Origin: Guyanagaster necrorhizus
Lineage: Eukaryota > Basidiomycota > Agaricomycetes > Agaricales > Physalacriaceae
Assembly (NCBI RefSeq): GCF_019112545.1
Contig: NW_025064931.1
Span: forward strand, 147,725-211,724
Length of the DNA: 64,000 bases
Reading direction: 5' to 3'
The notes below the pieces were generated by a model, which saw only the letters and a list, made by a program, of their open reading frames with translations, was not told the origin of the DNA and did no database searches. Shown here piece after piece: positions 23,974 to 36,749 of the stretch. The first letter of the stretch is position 1; each line of letters begins with the position of its first letter. Both the position numbers and the translations under genes were made by a program.

Positions 23974-26900
23974 CAGTGCGTCGTCGCAATAAATTGAGAG
24001 CCGAAGACATGAAATGGATGGTCCATTACGATATGTCAGCGGGGATTTCCGCTCCTGACAATCCTAGCGCCTTCCCGAGATGAGTAATTGCATGGAAAGC
24101 GAAACCGATTATACCATGGGCGCGGGAACAACGCGGAATCATGGTTGGATAGAATGCCGGTTTGATAGGTAGGAACGTGCTCTAGTGAAAGCCAATCTCC
24201 TTGAATACCGGCCGTACCGGACAGCCTCAGCCGGATAGCCTAAACGTTTTGCCGAAGTGCTGATACCTTCATTATGAGGGCGAAAAGTAGAGACACGCAT
24301 ATGCACGGAGTTCTAGTGCGTTTGAACCATACCTCTACCGGAATAAGGCGAAGTCGGTAGCGTAAGGATACCCATTAGGGACGCTGCTGTATTTCGTATA
24401 TCAGCACCCTGAAGGATCGGAGCCACGGCGGTAATTTCAAACATCATCTTGTATATTGTGTCATGTACGATACATCTCGCCGTGTTACATATGATTTTCC
24501 CTTGCAATATTTCTGCCCGAGACGAAATCTCACCTCGGGTCCAAAGTAGAACGCAATCAAAACAATGTGAATGGTAGCTGTGTATATATTTATGAGTATT
24601 GAGGCGCCGAAGCAATGCTCTAGGCATTCATATCAAAATGAACACCAAAGAGAAACCATGGACTACTGGCTCGACTGAGAGTCTGCAGCTATTCCAAGGA
24701 AAATTACTGGAACGGTGGTATGTTCTTTACTATTGATAGTAAAAATATAGCCGTCGGGCCGAATGATAGCCGCCGGCGTCTGGGTGCATCAGATTCCCCT
24801 GCAATGTTGGCACTGCCCAAGAGGTAGCGCATCGACCGACCGTAGACATGATCCACTGGAAGATCGTTATACAATAAGCCTGTTATAGAGCTAGCGCTTT
24901 GAGTTCCATCGACAAGCGCCAGGAGAATTCATCAGTTACCAAATCTGCGAAACGGCTGATTTCTTTGATGAATGCAAACCATGTCCAGCCCAAATGAGGT
25001 AAAACCAAAGTCTCGTAGTGTGCCTGCATACTGAATAGGGTGATTCTGATGAAGCGATATCATGATAGAGACCAAAGAAATAGCCAGATGACCTTACCAT
25101 TCTGGTTTCTGATGTGGAAGAGTCTGAAGGCAGCTACTATTTTCTCCATCACCTCAGTTCCCAGCACTAGCACTTGAGAGAACAATTTAATACTTAATGA
25201 TAGAGCGTATGAATCCGCATGTCGTCGTTTTCGACAGATGGGTGTCTAGGTTTGCCGTTACGAGGGCGCGCCGACGATCATGGACCAACGTTGGATAGCA
25301 TTGAACGACGTCTGTAGAGCCGGTGAGCTTGGGTCGCAGATAATTTACAGGCAAATTTAGTCTCTCGCATCGACGAATCGCTGAAATCTGAATCTGGCTA
25401 GGCAGAATATGTTCACGGAACTGGTACAGAACCGACGGGTGGAATCTCCTTCCTGGTCGGAAAAAACCGGCGAAGAGCCCATCGTCTACTCTATAAAGCC
25501 GTACCTTCGTCGATTGCGTCCGATGGAACGATGCCGTGTGCATGCCGTCTCGACGTGGCGATTTTTTTTTCCCAGCCTTTTCGGAGTTTTCCGCCGACCC
25601 GGAGTCTGACTGCCGACATTTTAGTTACTACTTCCATTCATTTACCAAGACAGTGCTTCTTTACATTTCTCCTGTAAAAAGAAAATCTGACCCCCAAACC
25701 ACCATGATAACATTTCCGACGCAGTCAAACAAATCCTTTGCCGCACTGCCGAAAAGTCCTCCAAATGGCCTTCTGATCTCGTTGCCTTTAGACTGAGATC
25801 GGTTTGTGACTGCCGCAGAGCAACCCTATCTTGGATGATCTTGACCAGAAAATATGCGCGACGCATGTATTTTCTGGTATCTGAAAGAGAACGGGCTGCA
25901 TGTGACGCCAAGGACTGCACGTCCCTGCGCAAGATGCTATGCTCATAATTTTTCTAGATGTAGCAGCAATGCGACTATTAAAGAGCATTACCGTGTGCTA
26001 CTGTGGTTCGTAGAATCATGCTCGCTGCAGAGGTTGAGTCCGTGCAACCGGAACATCCTCCATGAATACTGTCCTGCACACGCCGGCAATGAAGGGGATC
26101 GAGGGATATTGCCCTTCACACGGTGCATCTCTGCTCTCTCATCGAACTTTCCTTTGCCGGGATTATGTATCCCACCTCATTCTACCGTTTCTAATCGCTC
26201 CGGTTATCCTATCGCTTCCTTCTCATTGACATATCATCCTTGATCTAAATTCATGACCATCAAATTACTAGCTATCGTATTCATTCATGTCTCAAATCCG
26301 ACATGTATACATCCGGACTTGTCACTCGGATTTTCCGATGGGTGGGTGAATGCGCTTCGCGTTCTAGATTCTCAAGGACATACCATTCTGACGGAAGGGA
26401 TGTGATGTCTTGCCTACGTTGCCGGGTCTAGGAGGAGCCAGCGAGTTAACCAGTCAAAAGAAGGTGGTCACTGCGCTTACTAGAAAGAGTTTATCGTGAA
26501 TCTATCGTATTTGAAGGATGAGCTCACGGCAGAGAAGGAGCACGCTATACTTGGTGAACCAATTGCCAAAGGTCCGACAAATAAGGTGCGAAGCCAATGT
26601 TACAGTTTCTGGCTTCTCCTGACGCGTCGTCGAGAGAGAATCCTCACTGAAGAATGTGCTCGAATTACGATATTATGACCCTATGTCTTCCGAACCTCAC
26701 ATCAATACATGCAGGATGTTCATAGACTTCAACAGCATGGACAACGTGACGTGAATACGGAATGAACACAGACGGCTATCCTGATATCCCGGACTAGACA
26801 CAGACATTGAGCATTGTGGATAGCATATTATACTCCATGACTCCATCCAGCAACGATCTTAGGCAAAATACACCCGGTTTACCTTCAAAGAAGAGTCACC

Positions 26901-27861
26901 GCTCCAATGCTCCTGCAATGATTCGTACAAGTATCGATTGGCTCTACTTTCTACAAGTCCATAAATAACACGAGCGGGAGAATGCGATGAGGCTCCGAAC
27001 CGGGTGGAGCGTCAGGCTTGACAAGACGTGGCCAGATTTAACTGTAGTAACGTTTGGGCGTCGCAACAGCATTAGAGCAATGGATCTGTTCCCGAGACGA
27101 GTGCCTATTAGTGTGCTGTCCGGGTCGCCGCGTTATAACTTACAACGCGATCTTCGTCCATATCACCCAATTTTCAGGCAAGGGAGCTTCTAAATAACGC
27201 GGCATCGACTTTACGTAGATGCCTAGGATCGATGGTTAATGTCATCCTCTCAAGGGTAGGACAAGTAAGATCTAACCTATTGTTTCTTCTATAGTGTGCT
27301 AATGTGTATCTTGTCAACGGAAAAGAAGTCATTGTATGCACACCCACTTGTTACTTCAAGCTCGGAGTTTCAGATGGACTGTGGGACGGTATTACTGTAC
27401 ACCTCAGATCATCTCGGTCCATACAGATTGAAACTAAACAGGCTGCAAGGATTCTTGGAATGACCACAAGCTTATTCATCACCTTTACCATCATTGTATC
27501 TCTTGAACATAACACCGTGGATGACGCGAGCTTTTCTATGGTAAGATGTCCGAGAATAGGCGCTGAATCTTGTTTACTTCTGAGTCAATCTTCATCAACA
27601 GTCATCGAGTAAATGCGATGAGATATGGCTATTACATGGTCAATTGATATTCCTTAAAAACAAAGATGAACTTCAACATGAGCAAATATGTGCGAAAATC
27701 CAAACAGCGACCCAGGTACGGCCCCCCCCCTCCCTAAGAGATCACTACAAGACTGTGACTAACAACGCCGACGGTTCCGTTCGCAATGGACCGGAAATGG
27801 TGTCAATTTTTTCTGCGCTGACTTTTGGGTCAAAACACAGATGGCAACATGGGTCATAATT
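23974..27861. other. Long intergenic stretch, no recognised gene
   Basis: Nearly 3.9 kb. On the minus strand at 24880-25200 two open pieces, EKIVAAFRLFHIRNQN and HLGWTWFAFIKEISRF, flank a possible GTAAGG...TTCAG intron, but the phases do not join and I know no such family. ORFs at 25187-25543 and 25854-26243 are without features. No repeats were noticed. Confidence 0.45.
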
Positions 27862-27934
27862 GAGTCGACCCAGGTTTGAACTGAGGACCTTCTGTGTGTT
27901 AGACAGATGCGATAACCAGCTACGCCATCGACCC
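27862..27934 (-). tRNA. tRNA-Val (AAC)
   Basis: A 73-nt cloverleaf on the minus strand. The acceptor stem GGGTCGA/TCGACTC pairs fully with one G-U. The D stem is GCG/CGC, the anticodon stem TCTGT/ACAGA is perfect with loop CTAACAC (anticodon AAC), and the T arm is CTCAG-TTCAAAC-CTGGG. The internal promoter boxes TGGCGTAGCTGG (A) and GTTCAAACC (B) are intact. There is no intron. No clear T-run follows within a few bases, so termination is uncertain. This is the best preserved of three copies in the window. Confidence 0.85.
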
Positions 27935-28044
27935 ATAACAACTTGGAATCCCTAATCTTTATTGTATAGCGTACTGTATCTCGGCTCTGCATGCACACAA
28001 ATTTTGAATAATTTTCTTGGTAACGCCAAACTTTATTGATAGAT

Positions 28045-28140
28045 GTCACATTCCTCCTTGTAAAATGACAGAATGTCATTACCAAAGTCAATAAAATTGC
28101 ACAAGCGAGGGAGGGCCCAGATGTACATGGCGTGTACTCA
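28045..28140 (-). pseudogene. Terpene synthase relic (NSE-motif fragment)
   Basis: About 95 nt on the minus strand translate, in one frame, to YAMYIWALPRLCNFIDFGND followed by ILSFYKEEC, the segment around the metal-binding NSE motif. It is nearly identical to TS5 at 47207-47296, including YIWALP. Nothing of the rest of the gene is found on either side. It lies about 110 bp from the tRNA-Val gene and next to CpG-poor DNA. Confidence 0.8.
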
Positions 28141-28179
28141 GCAAAACATGTGTCAATGGTGGTGTTATATAAGTTAAAT

Positions 28180-28720
28180 TGATTTTCATTCATGAGCTAG
28201 ATACATTGGGTACACCATTGAAACCTTCTCCAAGGCCAAAGAAGCATGGTCATATCAGCGCATTGGCCTCTGACTGTGCTGCTTTATTCCTATCCCCTAT
28301 TAATGCAGTACATGTAAGTCAAAGAAGCCAAACACACAGAGGAACTCAACCCTCTTCAACAACTGGCTCCGACTCCACTGAGGAAGGTGACTGATTAGAC
28401 ACAATAAAATAGCCCATTTAAATCAGAATGGTCATATTCTTTTACTACATGGCCGGAATATGCATTGCCCTGAACTACTATTAATATAAAGCTACCAGAA
28501 ATGAAGAATATACCTTGCCTTGACATGATGAGCAGATGAGATAAGGTCCAAAGGACCCAGCTGAAAGCGTTTTCTCAGAGATGCTGAACAGGGCATGTCA
28601 GTTTGCCATATCAGAAACAGCTGGATAAGAATTCATGATGTTGGTGACTGGAAAAATATGAATATTGAGTTATGATCAGTGTTTACCAGTCCCAGAGGTG
28701 TCTAAGATCTGGTGAAACGA
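28180..28720. repeat. CpG-poor segment, probable transposon remnant
   Basis: CpG is scarce here (a handful in 540 bp) compared with the flanks, while TG and CA are common, as in the two large depleted blocks. No ORF identity can be given. Confidence 0.4.
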
Positions 28721-31700
28721 TACTCGCTGCGTCTACCCCAACTTAATAACAAAACGCAGCCCGAGCGAGGGACATCTAAAAAGTAAAGCATTTGGTGATT
28801 ACTGGACAGCAGATGGTAAAAGCACTCTCCGTGAGTACATACTCTGACATATAATAGCTTTGAGACGGGTGAGATCCGGTAGTAGCCTGTAACAAATCAC
28901 AAATTCCGAAGCATGGCAGACAGTGCAAATTGGAGGCGAGATTGCTGTTTGATACCGGGTAATGCCAGCAGCTTGCATCTAAGGAAGGGCCAGAAGTGAG
29001 AGCACCGCCGATAATACGAATATGCGATGTTGCATGCTTGACAATATGCAGGCTTCTGCTGATTCACTATTTAACAGTCAGCTCAACAGCAGTTGGTCGA
29101 TACAAATGCGGAACAGCCAATGAAAGATGGTCGATCAAGACGGATTGTACTAAATATTGATGTGTCACTACTCTAAGCGAGATCCGAGAGACACGAGTAA
29201 TGTCATTGACTCGTGTGTAAAGGTGAGGCTCTGTTTTTCTAATTCAATCATTTTGGAGATTCTTTGAATGTAAATGATTGTTCCTCAGTGTCCTTTGTAG
29301 GATAAAACAATGAAGCATATGTAAGGGCGAGCCGAAGGACTAAGGCTAGTAATCACAAGTCAGGTATTTCGCTGCCGAGTCGAGTCTATAGGAAGCAGAC
29401 CTTAAAAGATATACAGTATTACTGTTCAGTGAGCCAGAACACTCCATCACATTCTGAGAATTTCAGAGTTGCTAATAATCCGATGAATAATCCAATTTTC
29501 CATCGTCGGTGCCTAAGGTGTTGATGAAGCGAAACGTTAATAGTGGCAGTGGGACAGGTGGTATCAACTGGAAGGACATCATTCGTACTGACTCATCTGT
29601 CGACGCAGGGGCATCCATAACATGTTAGGCAGTTGTGCAGCCAATGGGCGAGAGAGGTTGGGAAATCATCACCTGCGGTTGATCGCGGTGATATTCAAGT
29701 GCGATCGGGAAGTTCCCTTTTGGAAACTACGTGGCGCCAAAACAGGTCCTTTCGGTTCTTGTTTACACTCTATCGCTGACAGCAAAGGAGTAAATATGCC
29801 GTTTCAAGTATCTTTGATGGCAGAAGGTAGTTGTGATCGGGAAGTCAGTCCTCCGAACCCTATCTAGAGAAACTCAGGTTTTTGAAGTAAATGGCTTTAA
29901 TTACGGTACTACTGTACGAAACTAAAGCTTGTCAGCCCTATTAAATAGCTCGCCAATTTTGGACCAAAGATATTGGCAGGTGGTTCATACATCCGTATTT
30001 TATCAAGATCTCATAAATGCTCTATATTCTACCCTGCTCCCGCATGGAAACGACCTTCGCTCCTGTAGAATCCTACTACTCTTTGAAATTGTCATTTGGA
30101 CTGACCATCCCCATGGCAATCGAGCCTGACAACAACGAAGTGGAATGATTGCGTTTCTCGCAGCACTGATCCACACGGGAAACATCCTGCAAGATAAGAT
30201 GCAGTCTAAATACCGCGGAATTGCCACTCGAGTGTTATCACTTCTTCGACAATGCTTTCACTCGTCGATAATTAATGTCTGTATGTCAAGAAAATACAGG
30301 TCAGGCAGGGTACACACTATTGATATTGTGATTTGCTCCTTCTTCCAAACTAGCCCATTGATATAAGAACTGCCAACCAACAGTAGTGTAATTAGGTGAA
30401 TGCGGAGAGAATAATTTTCCTCCTAACGAGTGTCATGGTTGGTCTGTTAATCGTACCCCATAAAGTCCAGCTCTTCGATCTTTCTCTGCACAAAAAATAG
30501 GACATCTGTCTCGGATCCCAGGTACCCATTTGTCTATTCCGCATCGCTCATTGGGAACTCTTTTGTTATACTGTTGGTTTCCACTAGTGGAGGGATCCGC
30601 GGCCGTTCCATTTGTAACCATTTATCCCGGGCCTTAATCAAGGCCTTGTATACTAAAAGCAATCATCGCCTTATAATCTAGCAAAATCCCCTGGTATCGC
30701 CATAAAAAATTGACTGTGCGCCCTAATTTTATCACCCTTATTGAATTGACATTGCATCAGATACAATTTTTCGTGACTTCGCCGTCATATTAAAAAATAT
30801 ATATGCTCATTAATGGATGTCCCAGCCCCTCCTAGACCTGCAGAATCTACCAAGACAATCGTATATACCAGCGGTCAGCCGCTTCACGAATTAATTAGCA
30901 TGGCGCCACAAAACCGAAGACGGAGGGCAATAATCCTGCACTATATATGTAGGCTTTCATCCCTGCAGCAGCAAATATACCGTCCTTGTCGATTGGACAA
31001 CAAGTTGCGCATCAATGAAGGGCAATTTAGCGTCGGACATTCGGACATTGGATCGAGCCTGGACTCACCGACTTGGAGATATTCTGGAGCTGACCCTGTG
31101 ATGGATCATTCGGATGATCTTAGTCTATAGATGCGCGCCACCAAAATGAATTGCAGAACAATATTTAAACCAATAACAGGATATGTAGAATACGATCACC
31201 CCGTGTCATCGGTGCAAGTAGGTATCTCGACTGGGCTTTCTCCGATATCTGACAGAGAGCTGACCGCATGTTTCCAGAACAGTGTGCTACGTGCATAATA
31301 CCTGAAATGTGATCAAGGGCTGCATATGAAATTGACTGTCTAACCATCTCCCGACATTTTCGGAATTCTTCACTTTGTTAAATGACAATTATGATCCCAG
31401 CAGATTATCTTGGCGCAAGGATATCTTGTGTTGATTTTATCTTCGAACAAGAAGAATTCCCTCTCATCGCCTAAATGCTCTGCGAGACTACGCGTTTGCT
31501 CAAGCATGCCGTTGTCACCTGACTGTGTCAAGGACGGTGCCGATTCCCTATCTCTTCTCATCATTACACGGCACGGAATTCTCAGGCACACCTGACGCAA
31601 GGAAAAAGGTAACTGCATTAATGCGAAACTTAATCCTCACTAAGTACTCTCTGGCCAACCCATTTTCTATCTTCTACCATTTTAGCGCAATGGAAAAGGC

Positions 31701-33187
31701 CATCCATAACTTCCTCGCTTTCATTATGGCTCTATTTAAGCTGAAAAGTATCTTGCCATTCCCTCTTGTCGTGCTTGGATGCACTCTACCATATCATTGA
31801 TATCGTTTCCAACAAATCTTACTTATTGAGAAATGGTGCTCGGGTCTCTGCCAAATGGAGCTGGCTAGGAATGAAAGAGATCTAGTAGATCATCACAGAT
31901 GTTGTTGAAAATGAACTAATTTGCCGTCCCGTCGGTACTCCAACAAAAGGCTGCAAATATGGCCCGGCTCGCATATCCGAAGACAGGGTCTTACAGATAT
32001 CTCAGTGAAGCTCGATTATTGAGGAGCTGCAATATCAAATCCTTTAGTATCGGCCGTATGTGCTGGAGACGGAAAAAGTGATCACATCTCTACAATAATA
32101 GAATTGCAGTACATGCCGAGTCATATTTTGAGCAGATGTGACTCATTGCGGCCGGCGGTTACTTCCTGAGTGTCGTCTTGCTAATATAATAAATATCGAA
32201 GTCTAACCTCGGTTACAAGTACATTCAGGGCCGGCCACGTGTAGTCGCGAACTGCCACCGATTGGTACCGATTGTTGACTTGGTACTGACGACGATGACC
32301 TTCAGGTTCTCTGCCTCAATTCCGTCCGAACGTACTGTCCCTCCGAAAGATATACTCCTAATGTTCTTTTTACCGTGACGCAGCGCCGATTTTATCCAGC
32401 TTAGAAATCGTATCCTACATGTTGACGATTTGAACAGCGCTGAGTATTTGCTCTGCATTCTTACTCCCTGCGTCCAGGGCCGGCCTCCAAAATATAAGCG
32501 TACGTCTGTTGAGTCATATCATCAGGCGCGGAACTCAAAACACTGGTTTTATATTAGGCACTACGTACGGGCGCGTCTGACGCTTACCCATAAGGAGCTC
32601 GTTTCATTCGTTGATATTTGCTGGGGCTGTGTGGGTGAGTACTAAGCAGCCGAGGTCCGTAAAATATAATGAAAAAAGACGGGCTACAGCGGCCATTCTC
32701 ATCCGTGCTGCGTTGTAGAGACGGGAAAATACCCGATCTGCACCCGTTGGTGCTGCGAATAATTTGCAACTGACGGCTTCGCTTAGCCACAGGATCTACG
32801 AGCGGAAAACGGATGCAGTATAGCCTCTATGGGTCTCTATTTTCTCTTAGCTGCAAGTCGCTCCTTGTCTAGTTTTCAATGAGGATGAAGGAACTTCGGG
32901 CCGACTTAACCTCTCAAAATATGATGCAACGCTGCCTCGTGGTGCTTGTTATTCTAACCTGTCTTGTACCTGAAACCAAACCCGGCAGACTTTAAGTTTC
33001 AAGCAATGCTATGTTTCTATGTTTTTGTTGTCCATTGTCTTATATCGGTCTCACGCTCTACCTTTCTTTCTGCGGAACACTCGGGCGCGGAATTTCAAAG
33101 ACGAAATGGAGATACCCGCTTACAGATGGCTGTGAGATCTTCTTTGCGACGCTGATATCGGATATTAGACGAAAATGGGACGTAGGG
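28721..33187. other. Long intergenic stretch, no recognised gene
   Basis: About 4.5 kb between a terpene-synthase relic and TS4. The longest frames are 30813-31130 (+), 105 codons starting MDVPAPPRPAESTKT just after an AT-rich TATA-like run, and 32225-32458 (-). Neither has a recognisable motif. The motif CAGGGCCGGCC occurs twice (near 32226 and 32475). Confidence 0.45.
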
Positions 33188-33195
33188 TATATAAA
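33188..33195 (+). promoter_or_regulatory. TATA box of TS4
   Basis: TATATAAA lies about 70 nt before the TS4 ATG, followed by CTCAACTTCCTCACTGAATC, a pyrimidine-rich leader typical of fungal 5' UTRs. Confidence 0.65.
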
Positions 33196-33259
33196 GCACC
33201 TTGCAGTACTCAACTTCCTCACTGAATCTTCAGCGGCCTCTTCTAAGCGAACACCTGCA

Positions 33260-34479
33260 ATGACTTTATCTACTTCGACGCGTCCTAGACGTGGCATCCG
33301 ACGTCGAGACATGCCCTCCTGGACGTCAGCACTCTCTGGTCTTGCTGGTAAGTTTCCTCATGCTCTTAGTCGATTCTGTGACTCATCCACTATTTTTGTA
33401 AAGGTCATCTACTAGCCTTTGTGCGCTGCTTCAGTCGATATTTCATTTTACAGACCTTAACATTTCGTACAGAAACAGAGGCATGCATCGAAGGAAGCCG
33501 GTCACACTATATTGTCTTTCCTGCATCACTTTGACACGAGCAATCTGCCTTCCATTTGGGACCCAACGCTACAATCTCTCTGTATAGTAGAGGCCGAGCG
33601 CCGCGGCTATTCGGTCGAGGTGCTCAAGCCTTACCTTGTCTTGGGGCTGAACATTACCACCGCCGCATACCATTACATCGACGATACCAACGTCAAGATG
33701 TTCATTTCATTCTTCTGCATGTTCTTGATATACCTCGACGACGTCTATCCAGACGATTCGGACGCGTTGGGTGGAGTTCCCGATTTCACCAGGGTTTGTA
33801 CATCTCTCTAATCGCAATTTCGTTGACATGTTGATCCAGCTATGTAGCGTTTCACATCATCAGAGAAGCAGTCGAGCAAAATCCTAAACGACTTGGCTGA
33901 TCTTCTCACCGAAAGTTCTCAGCACTTCGGCAAAGTCACTGCAGACTTCATCGTCCACTCCGCCTTAAAGTTCATTACCGGGCTCATCTTAGAGGTCCAA
34001 AGCAAGTTCGAGCCGGTGAGTAACCCACCCCACCTGCGTCGCTCGATACAGTGGCTAATTTGAATTCACAGACGCATCGAGTTGAGGAATACGCCATATT
34101 CCTCCGGGAGCAGTGTGGGCTCGCGGAAGCCTTTGCCATGTTTATTTTCCCCAGAGACCTCCCATACCAGTTGTACATCCAAGCTCTCCCTTCTATGCGC
34201 GATTTCATCGACTTCGCGAATGACATCCTTTCGTTCTACAAGGAGGAGTGTAGTGGCGATACCAACAATTTCATATCTCTGCTTGCTCAAGCGCGTCGCT
34301 CACCGAAGATCAAAGTCCTCCGCTACGTGGTGAGGCAGTGTTTGGAGGCATATGAGAGGACGTTGCGTATCCTGTCGCCACATAGGGAGGCGCATAAGGC
34401 TTTCAGGAATTTCACGAGCGGGTATTTGGCCCTTCATTTGGGCATGAAGAGATACAGACTTAGCGAGCTGGGTATATAG
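33260..34479 (+). CDS. TRI5-like sesquiterpene synthase TS4
   Basis: Predicted farnesyl-diphosphate cyclase, 333 residues, intact. Exons are 33260-33347, 33404-33420 (17-nt microexon encoding HLLAF), 33473-33793, 33848-34015 and 34072-34479; lengths 88+17+321+168+408 keep the frame. The microexon is flanked by GTAAAG and GTGCGC, and the same GTGCGC donor follows the TS2 microexon. The Asp-rich motif LDDVYPDDSD has DD at 124-125, the NSE motif NDILSFYKEE starts at 248, and KRYRL is near the end, so all metal- and diphosphate-binding motifs are present. N-terminal residues 1-30 are Arg/Ser/Thr-rich and variable, as in the other copies. The TATA box and short leader support the start. The product cannot be predicted from sequence; TS3 and TS4 probably arose by recent duplication. 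Confidence 0.92.
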
Positions 34480-36239
34480 TACGATTTCCTCCTCTAATTT
34501 ATGAATTATTAAGATACTGTACTTTACGGGCCACTGGCATAATCAGATACCCATCCTTTTCAAAATTTCTTTATCTTTGTACTCGAATATATGATGACGG
34601 ACAGTTATTTCATCTTAAATTCAAGGCGGTTGGAGTCGTGACTCGTATCAAACAGGAGAGGCACTGCCAGGTTTTCAAGTTAATCCGCGTCAGTGCTACC
34701 CAAGGCTCCTGGGTAGCGTTACCTACCAACCTACCCAAGGTGCTTATGTAAATCAAGCTCATAGCCTCCAATCAGAAGCATAAAGATCTGATAAGAGATA
34801 AGCATATTGCCACATTTGCCAACATAATAATATACTAGTTCGCGCTTTGACTGCCTCGCGTGTAGATTATCATACGAGTGAGAAGCATACTTGCTACCTA
34901 AACTCGCCGTATCATGCGCATAACAATATACTGATATAATACAACATGGAAGGGAGAGCTACTTAAGCGTGCCTCTCGCGAGTATGATTCCGGACGACCG
35001 ATTTCCCACATCATCGTCCAATACCAATGACGACACATACAGTATTATTCCTGTCTATATATTTAACGATATCGCTGTCACTGCCCAGTTCCAGCGTTAT
35101 CAGCTTGATCAAAGGAAAGCTGCGGTATTTTATATAACCATGAAAGCAGCAGTAGGGGTGTGAGTGGCGTAGGAGATAGAAGCCGCCGAAAATCAAGAAC
35201 GGGAAGTGCGGGGAGGAGATAGAAGTCGCCGGACCTCGAGACTCAGAGAGGGGAAGCATGGTTCTGGTGATTGGCGGAATGCTTCGCGATGCGCGATCTG
35301 GCAGTCAAAGCCGGCAGAAGTCAACGGCTACGAGAATGTCAAGATGGAAGGACGTCCGAATGGTTCTGAACATTGCGCTGCGGCGGAACGTCAATATAAG
35401 TACACATACGAGTTCAAAGACACACTAGTGAGTGCGTACGCGATGAAGGTCATATGAGCAACAACTGCATTCAGTTTTCATCATTTCCTGATACAGACGG
35501 CAAAGTTCACATTTGTGGCTGAGGAAGAGTGGAGCAAAGGGACGCACTTGTGATCATGGGTATGATGTTCGATGTCTTGATATCACCTCAGGCAGGGTGA
35601 TTTGAAAGATTGATACAGCGGACACTCCACTGCTTGGGAAATTGTAGGCAGACTCCGAGTTATCGAGATGGGTTGAAAGTGATATGTCGCTGATAATCGT
35701 AGGAACTGAGTTTTGGCACGACGAATTTCTTTTTGACATTGAGAAGGAGTGTACTGGTTCCGGTCAGGCGAAATTGTTCCTTAGGTTGTATTTTATTTAA
35801 CTCCGATCGATCCAACGGAATCAACGACCTTGGACGTGGAAGCCGCAATCGAGGACGGATCCACTAAGAAAGCAAAGCTACCAGTAGTTCGCGTCGACCT
35901 CGTAAGCATCTTCCACCAGAGAAACCTTTATAGAAAAGTAGCTAAGTTCCACGTTCTGCATTCTTGAAAAACGAGTTATGCATGTGGGCCGCTTGTCGGA
36001 ACAGCGGAAGAGAGAAATTGCCGCAGCCCTGAATTCGGACAATGCCGTGAATTGCCGCGGCTTGATCGACGGCATTGGATGTCATGTGATGACCTTGTTT
36101 GCTGTCTTCTCTTGTCTTCTGCTGTTCTCTCCATCGTCTCAGCGTCGGTTCATTTCATCATCCCGTTCTCTACATCGCATCATCGCGCACTGTCCGCCAC
36201 CATGAAGCGCACGGACCATCTCTCGATCCTCTCCCAGGC
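34480..36239. other. Intergenic, no recognised gene
   Basis: Small ORFs only. A minus-strand TATA-like sequence at about 35128-35136 could serve a short unannotated transcript, but no coding sequence follows that I can support. Confidence 0.4.
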
Positions 36240-36247
36240 TATAAAAA
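36240..36247 (+). promoter_or_regulatory. TATA-like box
   Basis: TATAAAAA lies 66 nt before the ATG at 36306, the same spacing as at the terpene synthases. Confidence 0.35.
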
Positions 36248-36305
36248 CGTGTATCACCGCCAAACTTTCTTTCTTCCCTTCTGCTATCATCTTTGCTTAC
36301 CTTGC

Positions 36306-36749
36306 ATGACCTTTGTGTCCGTCGTCGCATTCTCCGTCGCCTCGCATTTGGGTCCAGGATGCCAGACAACTCTCAATAGTTTGTCATTATGTTCCCTGTT
36401 TTATTTATCTGCGGCTAGTCTCTCCAAGACGCAGTTCTCAACAGGAGCCTTGGCCATATGTAACGAGCATGTACTCACGCCTCTCTGGGTATCACACGCC
36501 TCACCTGTCGTACAGGTCCACGATGCGTATTCCATGACCACTGCCTCCACGTTGCCTCTACCTAAGGATCTCGCTGAGGGCCTGCTCAACGAGAGCAAGC
36601 ATGCACTCGCCCGCACCCCAACAACGCCTAAAGAACTGATTCAGTCTTGGTTTCCTTGGACGAGGCCTCCACTGTCGCCGCATCCTGACACTCTGGGTTA
36701 TCACTGTCGACGATATCATCGAGGTCAAGTCAAGGCCGAGGACGTTTAG
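36306..36749 (+). CDS. Unknown small protein with hydrophobic N-terminus (candidate)
   Basis: A 147-codon frame starts MTFVSVVAFSVASHLG, a possible secretion signal, 66 nt after a TATA-like box. Later it has a Pro/Leu-rich part, LPLPKDLAEGLLNESKHALA and ELIQSWFPWTRPPLSP. I recognise no family. It may be interrupted by introns I cannot place; a GT occurs right after SHLG. Further open frames at 36900-37070 (WQSPEEAFETLDNVF) could belong to the same or another gene. The call rests on the promoter spacing and the signal-like start only. Confidence 0.25.
   Translation: MTFVSVVAFSVASHLGPGCQTTLNSLSLCSLFYLSAASLSKTQFSTGALAICNEHVLTPLWVSHASPVVQVHDAYSMTTASTLPLPKDLAEGLLNESKHALARTPTTPKELIQSWFPWTRPPLSPHPDTLGYHCRRYHRGQVKAEDV

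Noticed and set aside
24880..25200. Possible two-exon gene with FHIRNQN and HLGWTWFAF segments
   Set aside because: The exons do not join in frame at any visible GT-AG pair and no family is recognisable.
25642..25988. F-box-like relic on the minus strand
   Set aside because: Composition is suggestive, but neither the LPDDVLR core nor the PWTLSxVC motif is present.
27721..27733. Poly-C run as frameshift or regulatory signal
   Set aside because: It is in non-coding DNA with nothing nearby that it could affect.
32226..32486. Repeated CAGGGCCGGCC motif
   Set aside because: Two copies of an 11-mer in 250 bp with no further shared sequence.
4549..34479. Calling the synthases true trichodiene synthases of a trichothecene toxin cluster
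   Set aside because: They share the fold and motifs, but the Asp-rich motif differs (LDDxYPDD, not DDSKDD) and no other trichothecene genes are present. Only the broader family is supported.
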